Assembly (NCBI GenBank): GCA_024196135.1
Contig: JAMQCK010000009.1
Span: 215,009-279,008 of the forward strand
From: Pleurotus ostreatus/Saccharomyces cerevisiae fusant
Lineage: Eukaryota > Opisthokonta
Reading direction: 5' to 3'
Length of the DNA: 64,000 nt
Below, in pieces: positions 10,693 through 22,595 of this stretch (positions within the stretch are counted from its first letter, which is position 1; each line of letters begins with the position of its first letter). The notes under the pieces were generated by a model that was not told where the DNA came from, did no database searches, and was given only the letters and a program-made list of their open reading frames with translations. The position numbers and the translations under genes are program-made.

Positions 10693-11678
10693 CTACTCAT
10701 CGCCATCCCCAGCTGGATCTTCGACGACCTTCACAGGATGTCGGCGGCGCCACTCCGCGAGACCCTTCTCAAATGTCTGCAGGTCCATGCCGTTTCGAAC
10801 GAGGCAGAAGGTGACGCCTGTTGCGGGACATCAGCCTTCGGTCTACGCGACAGGGTAACGGGTAGAAGTATGCTTGGCAGAAGACATACCGAGGCTCTCC
10901 ACTTCACTGTTTCGATGCTCGTCATCGAAGAATAGCTGTGAGAATTTCAGACGGGTTAGAAGGCACGGACGGGGTATGAGGACTTACCATCTCATCGTAC
11001 GGGATGCCAGTACGCTCATGGATCTTCTTGAAGTGCTTGAGCTTGGAACCTGGTAAAAATTAGTATTGGGCTTGCCATGTGTGCCCAGGGACAGGATGGC
11101 ATGCCTGGGTATATCTCCATCTCGTCGAAAAAGCTCTCTGCCTTCAGGACCTTGCCATCGGCATCGCCACGCTTGGGAGGCACAAGAAGCAAAGAGAGAG
11201 CTTGCCGGGCGCTAAAGAGCAGGGTGAGCGATTGATTCGAGGAAGAAAGGAGCAAGGAGACACACAGATTCGGGGCACTTGTCCGTGAAACGGCAGCGAC
11301 AGTGACGCCAGCATCGCGTATGCGGTGAAGAATATCGGGAACTTGCTTGTAGAAGCAGATCACATCATTATGTCTGAAGAGAGGCGTTCAGAGGTTGTCA
11401 GAAGGCAGGAAGCCTTGGGGGTACGCGGTGTGCCACATACCGATCGCGAACTTCATTCAGCGCGTTCTTGTTGCGATGAAGAGGGCCTGGAATGCGTTGT
11501 TGAGCCTGAGATTCCTGAAAGGAAGAAGGAGATCGCACCAGTAACATGCGTGTCTATCCAGAGATCCCAGAGGGTATAGCTGAGGCAAGCGATCGTCAGG
11601 CGATGCGAAGTGCGGGGAGCGGGTGGTACGGACGGACTCGAGGTCAAAGGCGATGAGCTTAGGCATACGGGTAGTCAT
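10693..11678 (-). CDS. Magnesium-dependent phosphatase-1 (MDP-1), HAD superfamily
   Basis: Spliced minus-strand CDS of 191 codons, eight exons. Introns: 11580-11637, 11487-11538, 11374-11440, 11212-11265, 11050-11104, 10936-10987, 10818-10889. After splicing, motif I is FDLDYTLW (the two Asp are nucleophile and acid/base). Motif II is SRTSAP. The motif-III Lys lies in SKLKHFKK and the metal-binding acids in FFDDE. Both the length and the TLW...WIDTHV context are typical of MDP-1, a cytosolic phosphatase proposed to act on protein phosphotyrosine or on sugar phosphates of glycated proteins. One intron (11050-11104) uses a GC donor. The first ATG (11678) was chosen; the second, four codons later, is also possible. 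Confidence 0.85.
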
Positions 11679-11936
11679 GGTGAAAGACTGTCTATCGTGT
11701 ACGTCTAGACTGAGGAGTTCAAGTGAGATGGTGAAGGTTCGCTGGAAAGAGGCCGAAGGGGACGCTGATGTGCCCCACCTGCACATGACGTCAGTGACGG
11801 TCACCATGCGATGGAACGCTCACGCCGAGATTGCCGCGGGACAGGCAGACGCGCAGCGCCAGCGCAGTCAGCCGAACATCACTCTTGCTCCCGACCGCCA
11901 CCTTGAGCGAGCCCGCCCTCGCGAACGGCGCCAGCA
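11679..11936. promoter_or_regulatory. Divergent promoter region, MDP-1 / GT15 gene
   Basis: The MDP-1 gene (minus) and the mannosyltransferase gene (plus) start 258 bases apart, head to head. The space must hold both promoters and may be shared. No TATA box was seen. Confidence 0.45.
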
Positions 11937-13568
11937 ATGCACACATCCGCGCGCTATGTTATCCTCGCCCTCACCATCCTTGTGCGCGTCCCGCTCTTCG
12001 CTCCCCCGCGGCCTGCTGACCCCGCCCCCCGCAGATTTCCCTCCACTACATTCTTTCCTCGACACACGAAGCATACGGAAATGCCACGTCGATCGACAGC
12101 CTCGCGTCCCGCCTGCGCGGCCGGCCATCCGACAAGGTGATCGTGCCCGAGGAGTACTACGACACTCCCGCAGTCCCCGGCACGAACCACTCGTCCCCCC
12201 ACCACGACCGCCCGAGCGCGACGTTCGTCATCCTCGCGCGCAACTCGGACCTCGACAGCACAATACAGAGCGTGCGCAACGTCGAGGACCGCTTCAACCG
12301 CAAGTACAAGTACCCTTACGTCTTCCTCAATGACGAGCCCTTCTCGGAGGAGTTCAAGAGGTGCGTCTGACCGTACCCTGGTCCATTTGCCGACGCTCAC
12401 ACGAGGAACAGCCGGCTCTCCAACATCATTAGCAGCACCGCTGAATTCGGCCTCGTTCCGCGCGAGCACTGGGTCCAGCCGGACTGGATCGACGAGGAGA
12501 AGGCGTCTGCGTCGCGCAAGAAGATGGAGGAGGACAACATCATCTACGGCGGTAGCCTGTCCTACCGCAACATGTGCCGCTTCAACTCGGGCTTCTTCTT
12601 CCGGCACCCGCTGCTCGACAAATACCGCTGGTACTGGCGAATTGAGCCCGATGTGCAGTTCCACTGCGATCTGGACTTTGACCCGTTCGTGTATATGCAG
12701 GAGAATAACAAAGTGTATGGTAAGTGCGCCTGTGATGTTGCTGGAACGCTCAGCTCATGCGCCCCCAGCTTTCACGATTGCGATGTACGAATTCGAAGCT
12801 ACGATCCCCACATTATGGAGCACCGTGAAAGGTCAGCTTGATTCCAGACGCTTCGCTCGTCCCACGCTGAACCTCATCGCTAGACTTCATCAAGGAGCAC
12901 CCCGAGTACGTTGCAGAAGACAACGCGATGGGCTTCTTGTCAGACAACAACGGCGACTCGTATAACCTTTGCCATTGTGAGTACTTCCAGCATACTTCCT
13001 GCCACACTACTCTGCCCTCGCTTTGCATCCTTTTCCACCTCTGCCATTTGCGCTATAATCACCAACACATCCCTCACTTATGCATTCCTACGCTCGTCTC
13101 CTGTGCGTAGAAGCAACTATGTACTGACACCAACCCCAGTCTGGTCCAACTTCGAGATCGCCGACCTCGAGTTCTGGCGCGGACCCGCGTACACCGCCTT
13201 TTTCGACTACCTCGACAAGCGCGGCGGGTTCTACTACGAGCGATGGGGCGACGCGCCCGTGCACTCGATCGCGGCGGCGCTGTTTGCGAAGAGGGAGCAG
13301 ATTCAGTTCTTTGATGAGATTGGTGAGTGGTGGTTCAGTGGTGTTGTGTTTTCGAGTTTTCTGTTGTTCAGCGATTCCTTTTTTTGTTCTGTGATTATGT
13401 CGACTGCATACTGACACCACCATCCCAGGCTACTCCCACAACCCGTACACGCACTGTCCGCAAAGCGAGGCCAAGTGGCGCCGCGGGAAGTGCGCATGCG
13501 ACCAGAAGCGCAGCTTTGACTACGACGGGTACTCGTGTATGAGGCAGTGGGATCGGATACAAGGTTGA
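11937..13568 (+). CDS. Alpha-1,2-mannosyltransferase, GT15 (KRE2/MNT1 family)
   Basis: Spliced CDS of 385 codons. Introns: 11982-12034, 12361-12411, 12720-12768, 12832-12883, 12977-13139, 13323-13428. Residues about 6-25 form an N-terminal signal anchor, giving a type II Golgi membrane protein. The lumenal domain carries family signatures: [23 protein letters not shown], the [11 protein letters not shown] block with the likely catalytic Glu, [18 protein letters not shown] and the C-terminal [13 protein letters not shown]. Members transfer mannose from GDP-mannose to O- and N-linked glycans in the Golgi. Two introns (163 and 106 nt) are long for this window. A short tandem of about 20-nt units follows the stop at 13600-13660, in the likely 3' UTR. 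Confidence 0.9.
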
Positions 13569-14304
13569 GTGGGGGGAGTGGAGGTTGGCGGTGGTGCAGA
13601 CGGTACGAGGATGGAGGTGTAGGTTGCGTGGATGGAGGTGTGGGTTGCGTGGATGGATGAGAAGGTATGAGATAGCGGCAAGAGACAGTACGATGACCGT
13701 CGGACAGTAGTAGCACGAGAGCACGCAGAAATCCGTCGGAAACGCACGATTACCCGCATATTTATTTGTACCTTACTATTCTCACTGTATCACATAGCAG
13801 ATTTCAGTATAGACCTCCCCAAGCTGACATTCTGGAACTTCACTAACGTTCTGAAGCTCGCGACAAGCGCAGAGGGGGGGGTTCCAATCTGCAGTTTATG
13901 CTGCCTGTGAGCTTTCACTCATTCCACCACAAGGTTTCACCTCACGCAGCTAGTGAGTTCACCCTATACCGCTGGTACTAATAAGCTTTCGTTCTGTAAC
14001 CATTGTTCTTGGGTGAATTCTCACCATATAAGGAAAAGGTTGCCACCCGCCTCGGCGATCGCCGAGCGCGCCAATTGTCGCTTACATCAGCCAAAGGCGG
14101 GTACACCGTTCATCGACGTGCGCCGCGTTTCTCGTTTGCCACCATCATCTCCCGACTAGCTGCGAGGTCTTGCTTTGCTAGTCCGTGTACACGCGACTTC
14201 TGTAGCCTCCCTCGACTCAAGGAAACAAATCTCTGTTCTCACAAGCCCTTTTTGATCAAAACCCCCACGCTCGACAAAGCCTTCGGCCCCAAACTTGATT
14301 CAAG
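13569..14304. other. Intergenic region with short G-rich repeat
   Basis: The first 100 bases hold two to three copies of a GGATGGAGGTGTRGGTTGCGT unit, read here as 3' UTR of the mannosyltransferase gene. The rest is the promoter and leader of the SUMO gene. No additional gene was seen. Confidence 0.5.
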
Positions 14305-15255
14305 ATGTCTGACGAGGAGAACCGCGCGGGCCAGCAGGAGGAGGAGCAGGTGAAGTCGGAGGACCCGAACGCGCCTATCAATATTAAGGTGTGTGGGGGT
14401 GTCTTCTTGTGGGTGGAGGTGTGGGCGGATATGGGGGACGCGTGAAGGGGAAGTTTGGTTAGAGGGGGTGCGTGGTCTAGGATGTGTGTGGAGGAGGAGG
14501 GCGGCTCCTTCGTGCTGTTGTTGTGGTGGTGGACCGTGTGTGGCTATGGACGCGGGATCGGGATTCCTGTGGAGGGAGCGAAGGTGATTGCTGACGCGCC
14601 GGATATGCAGGTCGTGAGCTCGACCGGGGAGGAGGTGTTCTTCAAGATCAAGCGCAACACGAAGCTGAGTAAGCTGCAAGGCGCGTACGCGAACAAGGTC
14701 GGGAAGGATGTATCGAGCATTCGGTGCGTAGTCTTCTTCTTCAGTCCCAACATCCTCAGTCCGTGCTCGAGCGCTACTCCGGGAGCTCGCAAAACTGTCA
14801 CAGCTCCATCGTCCTATCCTTCACCTGCCCCTCCCTCTCTCCCAGTGGTGAGAAGGGGAGCACCCTTACGCGCCACATATCATCCTTCTCGCTCATGCCT
14901 AACGTCCAAATCTGACCCATATGCAGCTTCATCTACGAGGGTAGCAGAATACAGGACGATGACACACCAGGCTCGCTCGACATGGAGGATAACGGTGCGT
15001 GATACCCCTGTAATGCTAATTGGAGAAGCGGCTCATCAGTCTTGCAGACACGATCGATGTAATGGTTGAGCGTACGTCCTTTCCTTTGTCCCCGTCCTCG
15101 AGAGCCAGTGCACCACGTCATCCCCTTCGAAGCGCTGCATCGCTTGACTCCAATCCGATCTTCGTTTCGATTCCCTTCCACACTATCATCCTGTCTTCAT
15201 CGACCCGCTTACTGACAACACTTCTGTAGAGGTCGGCGGTGCGCGTAGGCACTAG
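14305..15255 (+). CDS. SMT3: SUMO (SMT3/PMT3 homologue)
   Basis: Spliced CDS of 104 codons. Introns: 14389-14610, 14724-14926, 14995-15047, 15072-15229; three of them are long (158-222 nt). An acidic flexible N-terminus is followed by the beta-grasp core (VSSTGEEVFFKIKRNTKL, then FIYEGSRIQDDDTPGSLDM and DTIDVMVEQVGG). The mature end is the double Gly of QVGG, followed by a four-residue tail (ARRH) that a Ulp-type protease would remove before conjugation. A consensus sumoylation site, VKSE (residues 16-19), lies in the flexible tail, the place where chain-forming SUMOs are modified. The protein is attached to Lys of nuclear proteins through E1, Ubc9 and E3 enzymes. Confidence 0.93.
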
Positions 15256-16030
15256 CATAGAACCCGGCTGTCGCAATGCCTGAATACTCCGTCCCCTTCA
15301 TCGCTTTCTTGTTGCATGATTTCTTGCCGTCCTGTGTATCGCAGCCACTGTAGGTAGTATTGACCGAAATGTATCATCGCTTGCTCTTTCTTCACCTCGC
15401 TTTCTGTGCTCTGCGGCGTGAGGGGCATCGCCGAGCCATTCATTGCAGCCTCTGCATCTGTTTTCTGTCCTGTCGGGCTGTTGACTCTTCACCGGAGCCC
15501 TGACTGGTACTGTGGTAGACGGCCGTAATGAAGATTGCAGAGAAGTACTGCGACAGCGTACCTTTCCATTGTTCTCGAGTCCGGCCCTGATGGACGTCTT
15601 CCCCATAATTCCATCGGTACATAGCAACCAACGACCAGCACACCTTGCACTCAACCACCATCACCTGCTATACCCAGTGCCCACTGTCCCTTCTCCGCCA
15701 GAGCAAGCCTCACACTTTCGTTCATTTGCAAACACTTTGAGAAGATTCCGCCTCGAAAAGGTCCCGAAGGTGAGACAAACAAGCGACAACAGAACGGATT
15801 TTCGGGGATTTTGCGCTTGTTCGAGGCTTGCTTCTTGCCAGCACGAGGCTGATCCCGGCGCGTCGCATTGACACGAGGCTCGCGCTCATCTCCTCGTCGT
15901 TCGCAGCAGCGCCCCGCACCGACGACCGCCGTCCGACGCGTCCGCGGAACCAAAAGCTCGCGACTGACAGGTCGCGACGCGCGTTGATAGCGACCAGACG
16001 CGCCCCGCGCGCTCGCTCTCTTGCTGCATC
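15256..16030. other. Intergenic region
   Basis: Between SUMO and the large membrane protein. Several short open frames exist on both strands but none has coding support. The last 150 bases, rich in CG and pyrimidines, are probably the 5' UTR of the next gene. Confidence 0.5.
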
Positions 16031-19000
16031 ATGGGTCTCTTCTCACGAAAGCCACGACAGACGTCCCCGAGCCCACCGAAGGCGACACCTGAGTCCAGCG
16101 TGCGCATCGTGCCCACACCAGAGAGCCTTGAACATCACTCCGTGTCCCCCGCCCAGCGCACCTGGTCGAAGGACTCCGAGGGCTATCCTTCCTGGCTCCC
16201 CAAGCGCCCACCACCCCCCGCCCCCGCCTCGACCTTCCAGTCGTCAGCCGGCACGCCCACGCCCATGTGCGACCCCGTCTCCAGCGAACCGTCGACGCCC
16301 GGGCCCGCGTCCTGGGGAGGCCGCAAGCCCACCCCTCGGTCCATCCGTATCGTCAGCCTCACCGACGACCGCCGCGTGCCCACCGACCACACTCGCGTCC
16401 CCAGTACGCCCCTGCAGCCGCGCGTCTGGTCCCGCGCGACCGCCGGCGCCATCTCCCCCACCGTGTTTGATGGCACCGAGCCGAAGCCCCTCCAGCCGCG
16501 CTTCCGCGCCAACGGCCTCCATCTCGAGCTTCTTCGCAGCCCATCGGTCGCCTCGCGCCTCTACTTCGCGCTCTTCCATGCCCTCGTCTTCCTGCACATC
16601 CCGCTCCAGACGTTCTTGGATTTCAACGCCGTGTTCATTATCTATCAGTGAGTGCCGATCCCCCACCTTTCCCTGACCATCGCTCACGGATGTCGCCAGG
16701 GTAGCCAAGTATCCGAATCCAGAAGCACCTGGTGTGCCTGGCTCAGGCAAGAACTGGGCCCTCGCGATGGCTGCGTACATTGCCTGCTGGGTCTTCTGGA
16801 TCTTCGGCGTCTTCATTCTCTATGAAGTGGTCTATTCATTCGCCCGGCGTTGGAGGATCAGTAAGTCACTGCCGCATCTAATCTGGAAGCTCTGATTGAC
16901 CGTCTACGTCTTCCAGAACGGCCATTGATGCTTCCCATCTACATGTCATCGCCTGCGTTCAATCTCGCGTCGATCACTTCATATAGCAACTTCTGCTTCC
17001 TGCATCATCTCCGATACGCAGCCTTCTTCGGGGAGAACGGCAGCTTTCGTGATGGGTTGGCTGAAACTTGCTGGTATTACGCCCAGAATCTGCCGACTGT
17101 CGCGCTGCTGCTTCCTCGGGCGGGATTGGCCATTGCGCTGTTGCTGAGCTATTCGTCGTCACAGACCAGCGAGGTGTTGGCGCTTCGCTCTGGTGGTCCC
17201 CGGAGAGATGGCACGTTTTTCCACGGAGATGACGGCACGCTCACTGCGTATGCTCAGGGCGTGCTGTATGCTAACGCGGCATGGACGGGGTGGCGCATTG
17301 TCGTCCTCTTCGGAAGCTGGTGAGCGATCCGGAATATCGTTCGAGGGATTGATTTTGATATTATTCTTGCAGGCTTGGTTTGTGGATCATGAGCGGTCAG
17401 GCTTTTGGCGGACTTTGTGGCCCACGCTACAGATGGGATGAGGAAGAGACTGAGAAGCGGCTTTCCATGTTCTCCGACAACATGTCTGTCCCGGACACCG
17501 TGTTGTGGGACTGGCGCGAGCGCACGAAGGAGCGCCTGCAGGAGGCCTTCGAGTTCTGCCTGACGATCAAGCATCGGCGGCACTGGAGTGGACCAGACGG
17601 CAAGCAGATATCGGAGACTACGCAATTGGTCAGCGGGGTGTCGCGCGCGTCGCCTGCGCCGTTCGATGGGATGGATCGTGTCATGGCTGCGGTCGGATTG
17701 CCTAGCAGTCCTGCACCCGCCAGACGTCCTGTACTCTCAGGAGACCTTTTCTCGGAGCCAGGCCCTTCGGGCACGCAGCAGGGGCTTTCAGATGTCATAC
17801 CGCCGGTCAAGAAGCGCTCTTCGAAGGAGGAGCGTGCACCTGGGGAGTCGGAACCGCTGAAGGTGTTGCCTTACCCTTTTACGGCGCCGTCTGCGCGCGG
17901 GTCTTCGTCGGACAAAGTGCCCTTCCCGCCGTCACCTGTGCTCTCGAGCCAGAAGCAGACCACGAGTGAAGGCACCGAGGAGCACGACACTGAGGAAGGA
18001 GAGGAGGAAGAAGATGATGAGGAAGGTGGTGTTACGAGCGGCACGGGCGAAGTCGAGCAGCCATCGGAGCCCAGGACATCCGCGTCCATGTCGAGTTTGG
18101 GACAACCTATCAACTCCAGGTATCCGTTCCAGTTCCGCCATCCTCGTCGCGGGAACTCGCTCTCGTCTGGCTCGCCGTCGCACATCACCCCGCACTCGCA
18201 CGGGACGACACCCTCGAGCAACTCGCACCAGACGCCCTCGACCGGCAACTCGCACCATCAGACGCCGTCCAGCAACTCACGCTCCGCACAGTCGCGCCTC
18301 TCGCACGGCGCGCAGTCGGCCTCGACGCGCTACCACGAGAGCATCGACTCGCACTCGCCGCGGTCGCAGTACACGTCGACTAGCTCTGACATGCCGAGCC
18401 CGATGAGCTCGAACGGGATCCCGATGCCCCCGCGCCACCCCGGTCGCGAAGGCCGCCGCGCGCGCGCGGGTACGGTGCCCTCGAGCATCATGGAGTCGCC
18501 GAGCCCGGTCAACTTCCCGCGCGGCAGCCGCCCGAGGGCGCAGACGCGGGCAGGCGATTTCGGCTCGGCGCTGTCGAGTTCGGAGGCGCTGCAGTCGGAC
18601 TTTGACGACTCGTATCTGGACGACTCGATGGCGTTTGAGCATCCCGAGCCGGAGGGATCGCACGAGGCGGCCGAGAATGAGGATAGTGTAGGCTTGTTGT
18701 CGCAGGCGTCGAGCAACAGCCCGCGGCCGTCGCTGCTGGGGTCGCCTCGGCACCGCTCGCGATCGGGGTCTGCTTCGCGGACGAACTCGCACTCGGACTC
18801 TTCGCGCTCAAGGGCCGGCTCGTTCTCGCTCAGTGTGCGCGAGCGTACGCAGAGCTTGATGCAAAGCGTCAGCGCGGCGAGCCAGTCCTCGATCGACCTT
18901 GTTGCGGGTCGTCGTTCGCGCGTGAACTCGTCGATGGCGCGCCTTGAGGAGGATACGCACTACATGTCCGACCGTACGCACTCGCGCTCGGGTAGCAGCT

Positions 19001-19545
19001 CGGACGCTGTAGCGAGCAGTGGGGAGAACTACACGTTTGGTGTGCCGTTGCGGCACCAATGGCAAGCGCGCGATGAACAGCGCGTGGACGAAGAACCGGA
19101 GCCGACCTCGCCCACGACGTCGACGTTCCCAACGCCCACGATTCGTGCGCCGCCGTCGCCGCGCGTCGTGAAGAATGACAGTGATGAAGACATCACGCAG
19201 CGCATCCCAGACGACACCCTCTCGCACGTCTCGGAAGAGTCCTACCCAGGCCAGGGCGACACCGCGTCGATCGCCGCGCCCTCCGCGCACCTGTCGGAGA
19301 TCACGGTGTCCGCGTCGCCGCCTGATACTTCGCGGTCGAGGGAGGGTCTGGCGATTCCTGGTCGGGAGCGGCAGTCCCACGAGCAGTCGTCGGGAAGCAG
19401 CCATCGCGACCTTAGCACGGCGCCCGCGTCGTTCGTCACGGGCGCGCCCACCATGCAGGACTCGACGTCGAGCCGGCGGGGTCCCTCGAGCTGGGGCGAC
19501 TCGCACATGGTGGACCGCTCTGACGATGCGTGGAGGAATCCGTAA
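16031..19545 (+). CDS. Multi-pass membrane protein with long disordered Ser-rich tail
   Basis: Spliced CDS of 1117 codons. Introns: 16648-16699, 16861-16916, 17320-17372. The first 170 residues are Pro/Ser-rich and probably cytosolic. Four hydrophobic helices follow: around 172-205 (LYFALFHALVFLHIPLQTFL), 222-252, 310-340 (VALLLPRAGLAIALLLSY) and 380-402 across the third splice. The remaining 700 residues are low complexity, with acidic runs (EEGEEEEDDEEGG) and repeated Ser-Arg/Ser-His pairs, a composition expected of heavily phosphorylated disordered tails. Similar basidiomycete proteins are often labelled proteophosphoglycan on composition alone. I do not recognise a catalytic domain and assign no function. 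Confidence 0.78.
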
Positions 19546-20441
19546 TCGCCCTTCGTCCACGTCATGCTGTACCAACGTGCCTTTCATGTCTTCCGATGCT
19601 CACACGCCCGCGCCACGACACACCATGCCTCTATCCCCTCCACTTGCACATTCTTGATTACGCCCCGCCCAGGATGCTCACCATCTTCCCCTGCTTCATC
19701 CCCCGTTGCATCGTGTTCCCTTCGCATGCACCCGACGTACATCTAGACTCCCCTCATCTTACTTATTGCGTGTATTATATTGTTGTCTCCCCTGCTTTCA
19801 CGCCTTGGTCCATGCCTTCTCACCTTGGCCTACGCCTTCTCACCTTGGCCTACGCCTTCCCACCTCCCCACCCGCCTCGGTCTTCCCCCCGCAACACCAC
19901 ACCTTTCCTATTACCCAGTTTCTCGGATGGAAGACGCGCCGCGCACGGAATGCATAGTCGGAACTACTAATCAACTTACTTATCCTCTACCTGCGATACT
20001 TTCACCCTTCCACCCCCATGTTCTAACCCTTCCATCCCCATCCTCTAACCCTAGTTACCTGTGTCTAGTCTACTTAGTTAGCTGCAGTTGTCTGCGAATG
20101 AAGAACAGAGGTCAGTTACCTCGGAAGTTGAATGGCGATGGCACGGTAGCATGAGATGTACGTAGGCTAGTGGTAGTTTCGCAAGGCTCGACTGCAGGTG
20201 CGGCTGTAATGGAGTAGCAAGTTCGTCAATCATGATCCCTGTATTTTGTCCTCATCTGCTCCTCTCGGCCTTCGAAAGACGCGAAGCGGGCTGCGGCCCA
20301 AGTTCAACCAGTCATGTGATCTCTCGGCAAGCGCCGTATTAACAGTGCGTCACGCCGACTCTTCTCCATCGCTTCTTGCCCTAAGCTTTGACCACTGACG
20401 TGCACCACAACCACTTTCGTACTCTCTCATTTCACCTGAAA
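19546..20441. other. Intergenic region with 20-nt tandem repeat
   Basis: Contains three copies of a 20-base unit (CTTGGCCTACGCCTTCTCAC and variants) at about 19804-19863, followed by C-rich sequence to 20050. This is likely the 3' UTR of the membrane-protein gene. From about 20200 the sequence is the promoter of the oxygenase gene. No gene was seen. Confidence 0.5.
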
Positions 20442-21557
20442 ATGAAGCCACAGCCTATTCTTGGCCCCGACGACTTGATAGGAGAGGGTGACTCGCGACT
20501 CGTACTGAACCTGCTGCCGGACGAGCTTCGGGAAGGCATCTTTGAGAGGTTGCGCGAGGAAGTGGCCTGGGAGACTATGTACCATCGAGGTATGTATAAG
20601 TAAGAGCGAAAATGGGGAGTAGACTGATGCACGATGAAGGTGGTGAAGTGCCACGCCTCGTCGCAGTACAGGGTCGTATCGAGGAGGATGGGAGGTAAGC
20701 TGGCTTTGAATCATCATCCCCGCCCGTCTACTCGAGACCGAATGAAACCCTGACAATATCACAGCTTCCCCGTCTACCGCCACCCCTCCGACCAGTCTCC
20801 CGCGCTTCGCCCATTTACGCGGACCGTAGACCTCGTCCGCCGCCATGCGGAAGCCGTTATTGGCCATCCTCTGAACCATGCACTGATCCAGCTCTACCGC
20901 GAGGGCAAGGACTACATCAGCGAGCACTCGGACAAGACTATCGACATCACCCGCGGCACCAGCATCGCGAACGTGAGCTTCGGCGCGAGGAGGATTATGA
21001 TTCTGCGTCGGAAGAACGACGCGACTCAGAAGAACAAGGAGACACACAAGCAAGCGCAGACGGACCTGCAAGCGCAGGTCCTTGACTCAACCTCTGTCGA
21101 CGACTTTAGCTCTCCTCGCCCCTCGCCAGGACCCTCACGCGAATCCCAACGCATCGCCTTACCCGACAACAGCATGCTCGTCATGGGCCTGCGCACGAAC
21201 GCCGCATGGCTGCACGTCATACACCGCGACAATCGGCCAGACAAGGCGAAGCTGCCAGAAGAGATGGGCGAGCGCATCAGCCTCACGTTCAGGTGCATAG
21301 GGACGTTTCTCACTGCAGACAGCACCGTTTCCACTGCGGACAGCACGGCCCTCACCGCGGATGGTACTATGCGCATCTTCGGGCAGGGTGCGACGCGGAA
21401 GATGAGAGATCAGGCTCAACCTGTTGTCTTTGCGGGTGAAGAGGCGAAGGAGCTGCTGGCGGCGTTCGGGAAGGAGAACCACGAGACCAACTTTGACTGG
21501 GAGGCGAGCTACAGGAAGGGATTCGACGTGCTGCATTTTGCGGCAAAGAGGGGATAG
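20442..21557 (+). CDS. AlkB-like 2-oxoglutarate/Fe(II) dioxygenase
   Basis: Spliced CDS of 331 codons. Introns: 20590-20639, 20695-20764. The fold is recognised from GGEVPRLVAVQG, then FPVYRHPSDQ, then LIQLYREGKDYISEHSDKTID with the metal-binding HxD (HSD), NVSFGARRIMILR, the distal His in WLHVIHRD, and RISLTFR, whose Arg residues bind 2-oxoglutarate. This order matches eukaryotic AlkB homologues of the ALKBH2/3 type, which remove methyl groups from DNA or RNA bases. There is an unusual insertion after the RISLTFRCIGTF strand: three TADST/TADGT repeats (about residues 255-275). The substrate cannot be fixed from sequence. Confidence 0.75.
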
Positions 21558-21668
21558 TTTCTGATTCCTGGGATCTCGTTCAGTGAACCGCTGACATAGA
21601 AGTCTCATACTGCCATCTCATCTCTATATCTTCGACCCCCTGCCTCAAATCTGGGCATCGTTCTGTAC

Positions 21669-22513
21669 TCAATACATCTCCGCGCCCCCCGTCGCAGAGA
21701 TCGTCTGCGCGGTCACCCATCGCGCGCTCTCGCTGGCCAGCCACACCACGATCGGTGCCACATCCCCCATCGTCCCCAGCCTCTGCTGCATCGCCGTGCG
21801 CCGCTTCTGCTCCTCCACATACGCGTCGGGTATCATCTCGAACATCTCGGTGCCTACAATCGGCCCCGGCGAGACGACGTTTACCGAGTGCCCCAACGCG
21901 CCGAGCTCAGCGGCGCAGGCGCGCGAGAAGCCCTCCAGCGCGGCCTTGCTCGCGGCGTAGAGGCCATAGTACGCGGCACCGCGTCTTGCGGCCATGGATG
22001 AGATGTTTATGATGCGCCCGGGGGCGCGCAGGACGGGGATGACGGCCTTGGTTAGGAGGATTACTGCGCGAACGTTGATGTCGAAGACGTTCTCATAGTC
22101 TGCGATGGTGGTCTCTGTAATTGGCTTGACGAGCTCGGTGCCGGCGTTATTGACGAGGACGTCGATGGCCTCGGTATGGAAGGCGCGGAGGGTGGCTTGT
22201 ATGAGTTCGGCGGGGGCCTCTGGATCACGAAGATCTGCGCGGACGGCGACTGCTTGGGCACCGTTGTTCAGTGAGTTGATGCGGGTGACGAGGGCTTGGG
22301 CAAGGGTCGTGCTGGACTCGGAGACGTAGGTGATCATAACCTGAGAAGATCGAGTGAGTATTCGGCTCTCCGTACAGCGCCAGCGAAAGGATAGCCTACC
22401 TTCGCGCCATGCTTGCCGAATTCGTATGCGATCTCCTCGCCGATGCCTCTGGATGAGCCTGTCACAATAACGACCTTCCCTTGAAGCCCCGATGCAGTGG
22501 AGATGGTGGCCAT
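21669..22513 (-). CDS. Short-chain dehydrogenase/reductase
   Basis: Spliced minus-strand CDS of 261 codons with one intron, 22341-22399. It is a classical SDR. The cofactor motif TGSSRGIG sits at about residue 19, the NNAG structural motif near 110, the catalytic Ser in the ISSMAAR segment and the YxxxK pair in YAASK. The C-terminus has the usual PG and TG turns. The length and the pattern resemble 3-oxoacyl-ACP reductase/FabG-like enzymes, but substrates of this family cannot be predicted reliably. It converges with the oxygenase gene with about 110 bases between stops. Confidence 0.85.
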
Positions 22514-22588
22514 ATCACAATGTTGAGGTTGCGGGTACGAGTGGAGGATGGTTTATACCAATGCAGATCGCGAGGATCCGCCTCGCTC

Positions 22589-22595
22589 TATATAT
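22589..22595 (-). promoter_or_regulatory. TATA-like element of the SDR gene
   Basis: An ATATATA run about 76 bases upstream of the SDR start codon, at a typical TATA distance. Confidence 0.4.

Noticed and set aside
16183..16816. Long minus-strand frames opposite the membrane-protein gene
   Set aside because: Shadows of a GC-rich coding exon; the plus strand has signal, splice sites and consistent frame.
20020..20056. Interstitial telomere repeat (TCTAACCCT)
   Set aside because: Only two imperfect units separated by other sequence in a C-rich 3' UTR.
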